From Arenimonas sp049195245 (GTDB taxonomy: Bacteria; Pseudomonadota; Gammaproteobacteria; Xanthomonadales; Xanthomonadaceae), in assembly GCF_049195245.1 (NCBI RefSeq), contig NZ_JBMIRR010000027.1:682001-746000 (forward strand): DNA of 64,000 bases, written 5' to 3'. The position numbers and the translations under genes were made by a program. This document shows, piece by piece, positions 1 through 8,376 of this stretch. The notes under the pieces were generated by a model, which saw only the letters and a program-made list of their open reading frames with translations, was not told the DNA's origin and did not search any database. Position 1 is the stretch's first letter, and each line of letters begins with the position of its first letter.

Positions 1-1704
1 ATCCGCCGCATCGCCAACAGCCGCACCGCCGTAACCGACCTGGACTGGAAGGGCGACGACACCCTGCTGGCGGAGATCACGGTGGGCGCGGGCGATCCCA
101 TGCTGTGGGTGTTCCGATTCCAGGACGGCAAGGACACGCCCGATATCCTGCGCGTGCGCCGTCCCGGCGCCCTGGTGGACAAGCTCAGTGCCGACCCCGG
201 ACATATCCTCTACGCCAGCCGCGGAACCCGGGGCGAAGCCCAGCTGCATCGCCTGGACATCCGCACCGAGCAGGCGCTGGAATCCTTCCGCTACCCGCTG
301 GTGGAGCGTCTGAACGAGGGGCTTTCGGGCGACAGCTACTGGTTCACCGATGCACGCGGGCAGGTGCGCGCGGCCATCGTGGCGCGTGACGGCAAGGCCG
401 TGCTGGTGCACGGGGCCGACGGCAAGTTCCAGGACGTCCTGGTGCTGGACAAGGACGACGGCTTCAATCCGATGGCGGTGTCCGGCGACGGCCGGCTCAT
501 CTACGGGCTGATCGGAGCGGATCGCGAGCAGCGCGAACTGGTGGAGTTCGACCCCGTGCAGCGCAAGGTCACGCGCACCTTGTTCGCCAAGCCCGGCATC
601 GACCTGGTGTCACCCATCATCAATGCCCGCGGCGAGGCGATCGGCGCGGCGTACTACGAGTCGGGCCAGTTGATCAGCGAGTATTTCGACGCCGAGGCCC
701 AGCAGCTGCGCAGCCGGCTGACCCGCAGTTTCCCCGGCAAGACCGTGGCCATGCTGGCGCGCAGCGAGGATGCCCGCCAGAACCTGCTGTGGGTGGACGC
801 CAGCGACCAGCCCGCGGTGGTCTACCACCTCGACCTGGAGGCAGGCCGCGCCAGCGTGCTCGACGAGTCGGCGCCGTGGCTGAGCGGCAAGGCCCTGGCA
901 CCCGCGGTGACGCTGCAGGTGAAGAGTTCCGACGGACTGCCCATCGAGGCCTATCTCACGCTGCCGCCCGGTGCCGGTCGCCGGCCGCTGGTGGTGATGC
1001 CGCATGGCGGACCGATCGGCGTCGCCGACCGGCGTCACTTCAATCCCGAGGTGCAGTTCATTGCCTCGCTGGGCTATGCGGTGCTGCAGGTCAACTTCCG
1101 CGGCTCCGAGGGGTACGGCAAGGCCTTCCGCGAAGCCGGTTACGGCAGCCTGGGCACGCTGATCGAGAACGACATCGATGCGGCGATCGAGGCCGCGGTG
1201 GCGGCGCATCCGGTGGACGCCGGGCGCATGTGCATGGTCGGCGCCAGCTACGGCGGCTACTCGGGGCTGCTGTCGTCGCTGCGCTGGCCGGGTCGGTTCC
1301 GGTGCGTGGTGTCCATGTTCGGCGTCAGCGACCGCGGACTGCTGTTCACCGCCAGCGACGCCGGCCGATTCGAGTCGCTACGCAAGGAACTGGAGAAGAT
1401 GCTGGGCAATCCCAACACCCAGCCCGAGCTGATGCGCGAGACCTCGCCGCTGTTCCAGTACCGCAAGCTCACCGTGCCGCTGATGCTGGTGCACGGCGGC
1501 GAGGACATCCGGGTGGACTACGAGCACACGCGCCGGCTGGTGCGCATGCTGGGTCTGGACGCGCGGCCGCCGGTCACCCTGTACTTCAAGGAGGAAGGCC
1601 ACGGTATTTCGGATGCGGACAACCGCCGCAAGACCTGGGAAGGCGTGGCCGGCTTCCTGCGGCAGCACCTGGACGCGGCTGCCGCCCCCGCCGCCGCCCC
1701 CTAG
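1..1704 (+). CDS. S9 family prolyl oligopeptidase (5'-truncated by window edge)
   Basis: The reading frame is open from the first base, so the N-terminus lies outside the window; 567 codons plus stop are visible. The first half looks like the beta-propeller gate of S9 peptidases. The second half is an alpha/beta-hydrolase catalytic domain with an HGGP oxyanion motif, the nucleophile in GASYGGY (Ser codon at 1246), the acid in HGGED (Asp codon at 1504) and the histidine in EEGHG (codon at 1600), in the order expected for the triad. These enzymes cleave short peptides, usually in the periplasm; the signal peptide cannot be checked here. An internal GTG at 82 could be mistaken for the start, but the homologous frame continues upstream. 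The protein ends in an Ala/Pro-rich tail. It converges on the DUF808 gene. Confidence 0.93.
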   Translation: MRRIANSRTAVTDLDWKGDDTLLAEITVGAGDPMLWVFRFQDGKDTPDILRVRRPGALVDKLSADPGHILYASRGTRGEAQLHRLDIRTEQALESFRYPLVERLNEGLSGDSYWFTDARGQVRAAIVARDGKAVLVHGADGKFQDVLVLDKDDGFNPMAVSGDGRLIYGLIGADREQRELVEFDPVQRKVTRTLFAKPGIDLVSPIINARGEAIGAAYYESGQLISEYFDAEAQQLRSRLTRSFPGKTVAMLARSEDARQNLLWVDASDQPAVVYHLDLEAGRASVLDESAPWLSGKALAPAVTLQVKSSDGLPIEAYLTLPPGAGRRPLVVMPHGGPIGVADRRHFNPEVQFIASLGYAVLQVNFRGSEGYGKAFREAGYGSLGTLIENDIDAAIEAAVAAHPVDAGRMCMVGASYGGYSGLLSSLRWPGRFRCVVSMFGVSDRGLLFTASDAGRFESLRKELEKMLGNPNTQPELMRETSPLFQYRKLTVPLMLVHGGEDIRVDYEHTRRLVRMLGLDARPPVTLYFKEEGHGISDADNRRKTWEGVAGFLRQHLDAAAAPAAAP

Positions 1705-1711
1705 CGCGGGT

Positions 1712-2641
1712 TCAGGCCTGCGCGGCCGGCTTGCCGCGCATTTTCCGGAAACCCATCACGGCCAGCAGCACGCCGATGCCGATGACGATGCCGACCAGGG
1801 CCTCGGCGGTCATGGATACCAGCAGGCCCACGCCGCCGGACGGCGTGATGTCCTGGATGGCGTGGTGGATCACCGGGATGGCATGCACCAGGATGCCGCC
1901 GCCGACCAGGAACATCGCGGCGGTGCCGGCGATGGACAGGAACTTCATGAACCAGGGCGCGCCGACCAGGATGCCGCGGCCCAGCGCACGCTTGGCGCGA
2001 CGGAAAATCGAGTCGCCCGGCAGCTGGCTCAGGTACAGGCCGCCGTCATCCATCTTCACGATGCCCGCCACCAGGCCGTACACGCCGACGGTCATCAGCA
2101 CCGCGATGGCAATCAGCACGCCCACCTGCACCGAGAACGGCCGGGTGGCCACTTCGCCCAGGGTGATGACGATGATCTCGGCCGAAAGGATGAAGTCGGT
2201 GCGGATGGCGCCCTTGATCTTGTCCTTCTCGTGCGCGACCAGGTCCACGCTTTCGTCGGCGACCGCCTCGACCAGCTCGACGTGCTTCTTCTGCTTCTCT
2301 TCCTTGCTGTGCAGGAACTTGTGCGCCAGCTTTTCCACGCCTTCGTAGCAGAGGAAGGCGCCGCCGATCATCATCAGCGGCGTCACCGCCCACGGCAGGA
2401 AAGTGCTGATGGCCAGCGCCGCAGGCACCAGGATGGCCTTGTTCACCGCCGATCCCTTCGCCACCGCCCACACCACCGGCAGTTCGCGTTCGGGCTTCAC
2501 GCCCGACACCTGCTGGGCGTTCAGGGCCAGGTCGTCGCCCAGCACGCCGGCGGTCTTCTTGGTGGCCACCTTGGTCATCACCGACACGTCGTCGAGGATG
2601 GTGGCGATGTCGTCGAGCAGGGCGAGCAGGCTGGAGGCCAT
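1712..2641 (-). CDS. DUF808 family inner-membrane protein (YedI-like)
   Basis: A 309-residue protein that closely matches the N-terminal signature of the DUF808/YedI family (MASSLLALLDDIATILDD, then KKTAGVLGDDLALNAQQV). Hydrophobic stretches separated by charged segments indicate several transmembrane helices. The function is unknown; the family is widespread in proteobacteria. The ATG at 2641 was chosen because it begins the conserved family sequence; the open frame continues 46 codons further upstream but that part has low-complexity Arg/Ala composition. The gene is divergent from the lipoprotein gene, with about 136 bp between the starts. Confidence 0.9.
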   Translation of the reverse strand: MASSLLALLDDIATILDDVSVMTKVATKKTAGVLGDDLALNAQQVSGVKPERELPVVWAVAKGSAVNKAILVPAALAISTFLPWAVTPLMMIGGAFLCYEGVEKLAHKFLHSKEEKQKKHVELVEAVADESVDLVAHEKDKIKGAIRTDFILSAEIIVITLGEVATRPFSVQVGVLIAIAVLMTVGVYGLVAGIVKMDDGGLYLSQLPGDSIFRRAKRALGRGILVGAPWFMKFLSIAGTAAMFLVGGGILVHAIPVIHHAIQDITPSGGVGLLVSMTAEALVGIVIGIGVLLAVMGFRKMRGKPAAQA

Positions 2642-2777
2642 GGGGGATCCGAAGCAGGCGAAGGCCGCGATTCTCGCATCCCGCGCCGACCGAAGGGGAG
2701 GGGATGGCCGCCAGGCGGTGGCTCGGGCCGAGGTGGCGGGCGCTAGTATCGCCACAGTCCAAGGGGAGTTGACCGCC

Positions 2778-3566
2778 ATGACGCTTCAGCCGCTGCGCAC
2801 TGCCTTCCTTGCCCTGCTCCTGGCCGGCCTGGCCGGTTGCGCCAGCCCAACCCTGGATGCCGACAGCCCGGACGACTGGTCGCGCTCGGTGCAGGCCGTC
2901 CGTGACGATCTGGACGCGGGCCAGCGCACCCGCTTCGACGACGCCCTGGTCAGGCTGGCCCCCACGGCGGCGGACGGCGCGGCCAGCGCCGCGGCCTCGA
3001 CGCCCAACCGCGCCCTGCATGGCCTCGGCGCCGACGAGGTCATCCGGCGCGCGTACGAGGGCCAGGCCGAACAGGCCCGGGAGGGCTCGCAGGCGGCCGC
3101 ACAGGAAATCGCCAGGCTCGAGGCCCTGAAGGCGCAGGTCGAGGCCGAGCAGGGGCAGGTGGAAGGCTTCCGAATCACGCGGGCCGAATACAGCAAGCAG
3201 CCGCTGGGCGATACCGGCGTCACCGAACCCTTCCTCCGGGTGTCCTTGGACAACCGCAGCGAACTGCACGTGACCCGCCTCACCGCCTGGGGCACCCTGC
3301 GTTCACCGGGTCGCGACCAGCCCTGGCTGCGGCAGCTGGTGAGCTTCGAGGTTTTCGGAGGCATGCCGCCGGGCAAGCAGCACGAAACCATCCTGCGGCC
3401 CGGGGCCTATTCGGAATGGGGCGCGGAAGGCGTGCCGGCCGATGCGCAGCTCGACCTGGCCCTGGTCTCGGTGCAGACCGCCGACGGCCGCACCTGGCTG
3501 GCGCGCCAGGCCTTCACCGCCGAGGATGCCCGCCAGCTGCGCGAGCTCAAGGCCGTGCAGCGCTGA
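2778..3566 (+). CDS. Predicted lipoprotein of unknown function
   Basis: A 262-residue protein with a lipoprotein signal peptide: a short positive N-region, a Leu/Ala core and a lipobox LAGC around residue 20. The mature part contains an Ala/Gln/Glu-rich, probably coiled-coil segment (about residues 95-130), followed by a beta-rich C-terminal domain. I do not recognise the family. The start is supported by AAGGGGAG ten bases upstream, and a TAGTAT -10-like box (2744-2749) lies about 29 bases before the ATG. The frame is open far upstream, but that region is antisense to the DUF808 gene and is not expected to be coding. The protein probably sits in the outer or inner membrane facing the periplasm. 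Confidence 0.8.
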   Translation: MTLQPLRTAFLALLLAGLAGCASPTLDADSPDDWSRSVQAVRDDLDAGQRTRFDDALVRLAPTAADGAASAAASTPNRALHGLGADEVIRRAYEGQAEQAREGSQAAAQEIARLEALKAQVEAEQGQVEGFRITRAEYSKQPLGDTGVTEPFLRVSLDNRSELHVTRLTAWGTLRSPGRDQPWLRQLVSFEVFGGMPPGKQHETILRPGAYSEWGAEGVPADAQLDLALVSVQTADGRTWLARQAFTAEDARQLRELKAVQR

Positions 3567-3575
3567 GGCCGCGAC

Positions 3576-4331
3576 TCAGGCCCACTCGCGCGACGGCAGC
3601 ACCTGGCGTCGCTGCGGCCGGCCGACCAGGTCCAGGAAGCCTTCGAACAGGGGTTCGGCCACCGCCTGCAGCTGGGTGACCAGAGCGGTGGTGCTTCGCC
3701 GGATCTGGTCGGGGTCCTGTGCCAGGCCCGCCTCGGCCAGTTCCTGGGCATAGGACGGATTGGCCAGCCAGCGTCCGATCAGCGCCGCATCCACTTCCGG
3801 ATGGAACTGCAGTCCATAGGCCGAGTCGCCGTAGCGGAAGGCCTGCTGTTCGCAGGTGGTGGTGCGGGCCAGCTGCACGGCGCCGGCCGGCAGCGCGTAG
3901 CTGCAGGCATGCCACTGGAACACCGGCGTGGCTGCGCCGAGCGCGGACAGCACCGGATCGGCGCGGCCGGCGGCGGTGAGCTGCAGGTCGTACCAGCCGA
4001 TCTCGGGCTGCGGGTGGCGCTGCACGGGCGCACCCAGCACGTGCGCCAGCAGCTGTGCGCCCAGGCAAATGCCGAGCACCGGCTTGCCCTGCCGCAGCGC
4101 CGCCTCGATCGCACGAAGTTCGGTGCGCAGGTGCGGACGCGTGGCCTGGTCCTGGACATTCATCGGGCCGCCCAGCACCACCAGGCCCCGATAGCGGTCC
4201 ACGCTGGGCTCGGCCCCGGGGTCGCGCTCGAAGTTGACGAAACGGATGCGGTGCCCGCGGCGCCGGATCAGGGGATCCAGGGTGCCCAGCGGTTCGGCGG
4301 CGACGTGTTGGAAAACCAGGAGGCGGGACAT
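3576..4331 (-). CDS. Class I glutamine amidotransferase domain protein
   Basis: A 251-residue class I glutamine amidotransferase-like protein. The catalytic triad is visible: Cys89 in GICLGAQ, and His177 and Glu179 in FHPE. Such stand-alone GATases hydrolyse glutamine to supply ammonia; many family members carry an annotation as GMP synthase-like but lack the synthetase domain, as here, so the acceptor substrate is unknown. The ATG at 4331 gives the compact family N-terminus (MSRLLVFQHV). It converges on the lipoprotein gene with 9 bp between stops, and is divergent from the SRPBCC gene. Confidence 0.88.
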   Translation of the reverse strand: MSRLLVFQHVAAEPLGTLDPLIRRRGHRIRFVNFERDPGAEPSVDRYRGLVVLGGPMNVQDQATRPHLRTELRAIEAALRQGKPVLGICLGAQLLAHVLGAPVQRHPQPEIGWYDLQLTAAGRADPVLSALGAATPVFQWHACSYALPAGAVQLARTTTCEQQAFRYGDSAYGLQFHPEVDAALIGRWLANPSYAQELAEAGLAQDPDQIRRSTTALVTQLQAVAEPLFEGFLDLVGRPQRRQVLPSREWA

Positions 4332-4499
4332 GGCGAGCGGCAGGCGACCAGTGCACACAACATCGCATCGCCGCCGATGATTCAAGTCCCCCGGCGGCAT
4401 GGGCTGATGCATGCGCGGAATATGAGCACGCGCTTGACCGGGCGGCAGCCGCGCGTTCGAATGGGCAGGGGCCTGCTCCGGGCCGGGGAGAAGCGCCGC

Positions 4500-5054
4500 A
4501 TGTTCGTCCGCATCTTGTTCGCCGCCGTCGCGCTGGCCGTGGCCGTTGCCGCGCCCGCCACCGCCGCAGTGAAGGACAGCAGTCCGTCCGGATTCACCGT
4601 CGAGAACAGCGCCGTGGTCGCCACCGACCGCCAGACCACGTGGAATGCCCTGGTCGAGGAAGTGGGGCGCTGGTGGCCGCGCGACCACACCTGGTGGGGC
4701 CAGGCATCCGAGCTGAGCATCCAGCCGCGCGCCGGCGGCTGCTTCTGCGAAACCAACGGCAACCAGCAGGCCCAGCACCTGACGGTGAGCTTCGTGGATC
4801 CCGGCAGGACCCTGCGCATGACCGGTGGCCTGGGCCCGCTGCAGGGCATGGGCCTGCACGGTGCGCTGGAATTCCGGCTCGAGGACGACAAGGCCGGCGG
4901 CACCCGCGTCACGCTGTGGTACCGCGCCGGCGGCTACACCCCGGACGACCTGTCGAAGTTCGCACCGGTGGTGGACCAGGTGCAGGCGCTGCAGCTCAAG
5001 GGGCTGGTGGACTACCTGCGCGCCAATTACGCGCCCATCAGGGAAGACACCTGA
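4500..5054 (+). CDS. Secreted SRPBCC-domain protein
   Basis: A 184-residue protein with a clear signal peptide (MFVRILFAAVALAVAVAAPATAA, cleaved near residue 22) followed by an SRPBCC/START-like ligand-binding fold of the AHSA1/polyketide-cyclase type, which begins with the TTWNALVEEVGRWWP segment. The ligand is unknown; periplasmic location follows from the signal peptide. The start at 4500 is favoured by GGGGAG 9-14 bases upstream and by the signal peptide beginning immediately after it; an in-frame ATG at 4461 would place 13 polar residues before the signal peptide. It converges on the pseudouridine synthase gene with a single base between stop codons. Confidence 0.82.
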   Translation: MFVRILFAAVALAVAVAAPATAAVKDSSPSGFTVENSAVVATDRQTTWNALVEEVGRWWPRDHTWWGQASELSIQPRAGGCFCETNGNQQAQHLTVSFVDPGRTLRMTGGLGPLQGMGLHGALEFRLEDDKAGGTRVTLWYRAGGYTPDDLSKFAPVVDQVQALQLKGLVDYLRANYAPIREDT

Positions 5055-5055
5055 C

Positions 5056-5766
5056 TCAGAAGCGCTCGTCCACCGGCAGGTAGCGCCACTGTCCCGGCGG
5101 CATCTTGGACAAGGGCACGCGGCCCAGCCGGATGCGCTTGATCGCCACTGCCTGCAGGCCGACCTCGGTGCACAGGAACTGCAGCAGGCCGGGGCGCACG
5201 CCCTTGATCGCGAAGCGCAGGCGGGTCTCGCTTTGCCAGCTCACCTTGAATGCGGCCACCGGCCAGCCCTGGTAGCTGGTGCCGCCGGTGAGCCGCTTCC
5301 AGCCGTAGGGCGCCAGCTCGCCGGTGACCTCGACGATGAATTCCTGCTCCAGCTTCTCCGAATCTTCCTTCAGGCGCCGCAGCACGCGGCCATCCTGGCT
5401 CAGCACCATCAGGCCGCTGGCCTCGGGTTCGAGCGGCATGCCCGGCGCCTGGTGGGCGAAGTGGCGCGTGTGCAGGCGCCAGCCGCTGGGATCGTCGGGC
5501 CAGCGCTGGTCTGGAACCAGCAGCGAGGCGGCCTGCGCAGGGTCCTGGCCGGCAGGCTTGTGCAGCAGCATCGTCGCCGGCTCGGCCGGCACCAGGCGCG
5601 CATCGGGATCCAGCGTCACCTGCTGGTCGAGCACCTTGAACTGCGGCTCCTCGACCACGACACCATCCACGCGCACCCAGCCGCCCTGGACATACTGTTC
5701 GGCCTCGCTGCGCGAGCAGCCGGCGATCTCGACCACGCGCTTGGACAGGCGGACGGGCTGGGTCAT
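5056..5766 (-). CDS. S4-domain RsuA/RluF-type pseudouridine synthase, catalytic Asp apparently replaced by Glu
   Basis: A 236-residue protein with an S4 RNA-binding domain (residues 5-50) and a RsuA/RluB/E/F-type pseudouridine synthase domain. Family members isomerise a specific uridine in rRNA through a catalytic Asp in R-L-D-x-x-(S/T)-x-G-L. Here the matching segment reads PLEPEASGL, so Glu113 stands where the Asp should be and the preceding Arg is a Pro. Other family features (LLHKPAG, and the C-terminal IKRIRLGRV) are kept. Whether it is active cannot be told from sequence. A canonical RluF is encoded at about 26 kb. The start follows the family N-terminus. Confidence 0.85.
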   Translation of the reverse strand: MTQPVRLSKRVVEIAGCSRSEAEQYVQGGWVRVDGVVVEEPQFKVLDQQVTLDPDARLVPAEPATMLLHKPAGQDPAQAASLLVPDQRWPDDPSGWRLHTRHFAHQAPGMPLEPEASGLMVLSQDGRVLRRLKEDSEKLEQEFIVEVTGELAPYGWKRLTGGTSYQGWPVAAFKVSWQSETRLRFAIKGVRPGLLQFLCTEVGLQAVAIKRIRLGRVPLSKMPPGQWRYLPVDERF

Positions 5767-5819
5767 GGGCGGGGTCCGGCGGAAGGGGACCCATTGTAGG
5801 CGCTGCGTGCGCCTGGAGC

Positions 5820-5840
5820 GGACGCCTCGGCGAGGCGTCC
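5820..5840. terminator. Perfect 9-bp stem-loop between the Lys-rich gene and the pseudouridine synthase
   Basis: GGACGCCTC and GAGGCGTCC are separated by three bases. It lies 12 bases downstream of the Lys-rich small gene and upstream of the pseudouridine synthase on the same strand. There is no T-tract, so it may be a weak or Rho-assisted terminator or an RNA-stability element. Confidence 0.45.
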
Positions 5841-5851
5841 GTCCGCGGGGA

Positions 5852-5956
5852 TCAGGCCTTGCCGGCCTTCTTGTTGGCTTTTTCGGCGCGCTTTTCCTTC
5901 AGCGTCTTCTCCGGCTTCTTCTTTTCGGTCTTCTTCTGGTTCAGGCCCTTGGCCAT
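5852..5956 (-). CDS. 34-residue lysine-rich basic protein
   Basis: A very small ORF encoding MAKGLNQKKTEKKKPEKTLK and 14 more residues. Almost half of the residues are Lys, and the last 25 resemble a highly charged helix. It is preceded by a good Shine-Dalgarno (AGGAGCT, two bases before the ATG), which supports real translation. No hydrophobic core is present, so it is unlikely to fold alone; binding to nucleic acid or ribosomes is a reasonable guess only. It sits in the gap between the divergent VOC gene and the pseudouridine synthase. Confidence 0.6.
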   Translation of the reverse strand: MAKGLNQKKTEKKKPEKTLKEKRAEKANKKAGKA

Positions 5957-6068
5957 GGCGAGCTCCTGGTTGGCGGCACGGCCCGGGCAGGATCGCCCGG
6001 TTCCGGTGGCGCGAGCATGCAACGGTCCCGGCGCTTTTTCCATAGCTGCCATGGTCCACAATGGCGGC

Positions 6069-6455
6069 ATGACGACGAGCCTGGGCGCGATCGCACTGCT
6101 GGTGCACGACTACGACGAGGCCATTGCCTGGTACACACGGGCGCTGGGCTTTGACATGCTGGAGGACGCGCCACGCGGCCCCGGCAAACGCTGGGTGCGG
6201 GTGGGCCGGCCTGGCGGCACCAGCCTGCTGCTGGCGCGGGCGGCCACCCCGGACCAGCAGGCGCAGGTGGGCAGGCAGGGCGCCGGGCGGGTGTGGCTGT
6301 TCCTGCACACCGACGACTTCGCGGCCGAGCATGCCCGCATGCTGGCCGCGGGCGTCGCGTTCCAGGAAGCGCCCCGTCACGAAGACTATGGCAGCGTGGC
6401 GGTGTTCGTGGACCTTTACGGCAACCGCTGGGATCTGCTTCAACTCACGCCATGA
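6069..6455 (+). CDS. VOC (glyoxalase/bleomycin-resistance) family protein
   Basis: A 128-residue single-domain vicinal-oxygen-chelate protein: the N-terminal module starts LGAIALLVHDYDEAIAWYTR and the C-terminal module ends FVDLYGNRWDLLQ, typical of glyoxalase I-like folds. The metal ligands would be the His near residue 13 and the Glu/Gln positions of the second module; the substrate is not predictable. The ATG at 6069 gives the normal family start; an in-frame ATG at 6051 adds six residues. A CACAAT sequence six bases before the start resembles the leaderless layout seen elsewhere in the window. It overlaps the next gene by ATGA. Confidence 0.87.
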   Translation: MTTSLGAIALLVHDYDEAIAWYTRALGFDMLEDAPRGPGKRWVRVGRPGGTSLLLARAATPDQQAQVGRQGAGRVWLFLHTDDFAAEHARMLAAGVAFQEAPRHEDYGSVAVFVDLYGNRWDLLQLTP

Positions 6456-7507
6456 CGCGCCGGCCTCGCGTGATCGCCCACCGCGGGGCGAGCGGCTACC
6501 GACCCGAGCACACGCTGGAGGCCTATGCCCTGGCGATTGCGCAGGGCGCCGACTTCATCGAGCCCGACCTGGTGGCCACGCGCGACGGCGTGCTGGTCGC
6601 GCGCCACGAGAATGAATTGTCCGACAGCACCGACGTGGCCACGCATGCCGAGTTCGCTACGCGCCGATGCCGAAAGTGCATTGACGGCATCGAGCGCGAA
6701 GGCTGGTTCACCGAGGACTTCACGCTGGACGAACTGCGGCGGCTGCGCGCGCGGGAACGCCTGCCGGCGCTGCGGCCCGGCAGCCAGGCCTACGACGGCC
6801 AGTTCGGTATTGCCACGTTCACCGAGATCATCGCGCTGGTCCAGGCGGCCGAAGCGAACGGGCGGCGCGTGGGCCTGTATCCGGAAACCAAGCATCCGAC
6901 CTGGTTCGCGCAGGAAGGGCGGCATCACGACGGGTCACGCATCGGCGTGTCGCTGGGCCAGGGCGTGGTGCGCGAGCTGGTCGCGGCCGGCTTCACCGAT
7001 CCGGCGCGGGTGTTCATCCAGTCCTTCGAGGTGGGCAACCTGGTCGAACTCAAGCGCGTGTGGATGCCGGCCGCCGGCGTCGACTGGCCCCTGGTGCAGC
7101 TGCTTGGGGATTTCGAACGACACGCGCCCTATGACCTGCGCTTGCTGGCGCAGGGCGGCGAAGATCGGCACGGGCTGCGGGAATTGCTCGGCGCCTCGGC
7201 CCTGGGCGATCCGCGCTGCGGCAGCCTCGCGGGCCCGGACGCGCTGGAAAGGCTGCGGGACAGTCACGCGAGCGCCATCGGCCCTGGCAAGGACAGCCTG
7301 CTGCCCGCGGGGCCCGCGGGTCCGCTGCATGCCTGCCTGCGCGCTGCGCAGAGGCTCGGGCTGGAGGTGCATGCGTATACGCTTCGGCGCGAGCACGCGG
7401 GCGAGGCCTACGGCCGACGGTTGATGGACGAAGGCGTCGATGGTTTTTTCATCGACCAGCCGGATTTGGGCGTGGCCCTGCGCGACGCGGCCGTCGCCGA
7501 GCCATGA
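6452..7507 (+). CDS. Glycerophosphodiester phosphodiesterase
   Basis: A 351-residue GDPD-family enzyme that hydrolyses glycerophosphodiesters to glycerol-3-phosphate and an alcohol. The hallmark IAHRGASGYRPEHT begins at residue 8, and the metal/acid cluster FIEPDLVATRDG follows at about 35-47, with HE soon after. The length fits the GlpQ-like bacterial subgroup. No signal peptide is visible, so the enzyme is probably cytoplasmic. It is the middle gene of a three-gene unit, overlapping both neighbours by four bases, which implies translational coupling. Downstream residues IDQPDLG match the usual C-terminal end of the TIM barrel. Confidence 0.93.
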   Translation: MTRRPRVIAHRGASGYRPEHTLEAYALAIAQGADFIEPDLVATRDGVLVARHENELSDSTDVATHAEFATRRCRKCIDGIEREGWFTEDFTLDELRRLRARERLPALRPGSQAYDGQFGIATFTEIIALVQAAEANGRRVGLYPETKHPTWFAQEGRHHDGSRIGVSLGQGVVRELVAAGFTDPARVFIQSFEVGNLVELKRVWMPAAGVDWPLVQLLGDFERHAPYDLRLLAQGGEDRHGLRELLGASALGDPRCGSLAGPDALERLRDSHASAIGPGKDSLLPAGPAGPLHACLRAAQRLGLEVHAYTLRREHAGEAYGRRLMDEGVDGFFIDQPDLGVALRDAAVAEP

Positions 7508-8376
7508 ACACGCCGATCGCCAGCCGCTGGCAGCTGCCGCCCGGCGAGTGGAGCACGGTGCTCGAGGGTCTGTGCGCCCGCTTTCCGTCGGTGTCCCGCG
7601 ACACCTGGCGCGACCGCATGCGGCGCGGTCGCGTGCAGGATCGCGAGGGTGTGCCTTTGGCCCCGGACGCACCGTATCGGGTGGGCCTGGAAGTGCGCTA
7701 TTTCCGCGAAGTAACGAGCGAGCCGGATCTTCCTTTCGCCGAGCAGATGATCCATGCCGATGCACACCTGCTGGTGGTGGACAAACCGCCCTTCCTGCCG
7801 GTGACGCCTGGCGGCGCCTGGGTCGAGCAGTGCCTGCTCAGGCGGCTCGTGCGCGCCACCGGCAACGAAACCCTGGTGCCTTTGCATCGCATCGACCGCG
7901 CCACCTCGGGCCTGGTGATGTTCTCCGTGAATCCGGGCAGCCGCGCGGCCTACCAGGCCCTGTTCCGCGAGCGCGGGATCCGAAAGCACTACCTCGCCCT
8001 GGCGTCGCCGCTGCCGGGCGTCGCTTTCCCTCTGCGTCGCCATTCGCGGATTGCCAACGGATCACCCTTCCCCCGCATGCAGGAAGAGGCGGGCGCGGCC
8101 AATGCCGAGACGCTGATCGATGTGGGCCTGCGCGGACGTGAGCACTGGCAGTACCGCCTCGAACCCGTCACGGGCCGCAAGCACCAGCTGCGCGTGCAGA
8201 TGGCGGCGCTGGGGGTGCCCCTGCTCAACGACCCGCTGTATGGCCCGCACGCGGGCCAGGCGGCCGACGACTGGCAGCGGCCGCTGGCCCTGCTGGCCAA
8301 GTCGCTGGCCTTCATCGATCCGCTGGATGGCAGGCGTCGAGAATTCGAAAGTCCGCGCGATCTGCGGCCGGACTGA
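7504..8376 (+). CDS. RluA-family pseudouridine synthase
   Basis: A 290-residue RluA/RluD-type pseudouridine synthase. The catalytic Asp131 lies in HRIDRATSGL, and the later motifs RKHQLRVQMAALG and NDPLYG complete the family pattern. It modifies uridines in rRNA or tRNA; the precise target is not predictable. The N-terminal 80 residues are not a standard S4 domain but an Arg-rich segment that may serve the same role. The start ATG overlaps the GDPD stop. Its stop codon is directly followed by the stop codon of the EamA gene on the other strand (TGATCA). Confidence 0.92.
   Translation: MNTPIASRWQLPPGEWSTVLEGLCARFPSVSRDTWRDRMRRGRVQDREGVPLAPDAPYRVGLEVRYFREVTSEPDLPFAEQMIHADAHLLVVDKPPFLPVTPGGAWVEQCLLRRLVRATGNETLVPLHRIDRATSGLVMFSVNPGSRAAYQALFRERGIRKHYLALASPLPGVAFPLRRHSRIANGSPFPRMQEEAGAANAETLIDVGLRGREHWQYRLEPVTGRKHQLRVQMAALGVPLLNDPLYGPHAGQAADDWQRPLALLAKSLAFIDPLDGRRREFESPRDLRPD

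Noticed and set aside
2403..2777. Upstream part of the open frame leading into the lipoprotein
   Set aside because: Antisense to DUF808; the lipoprotein signal peptide with its ribosome-binding site marks the start at 2778.
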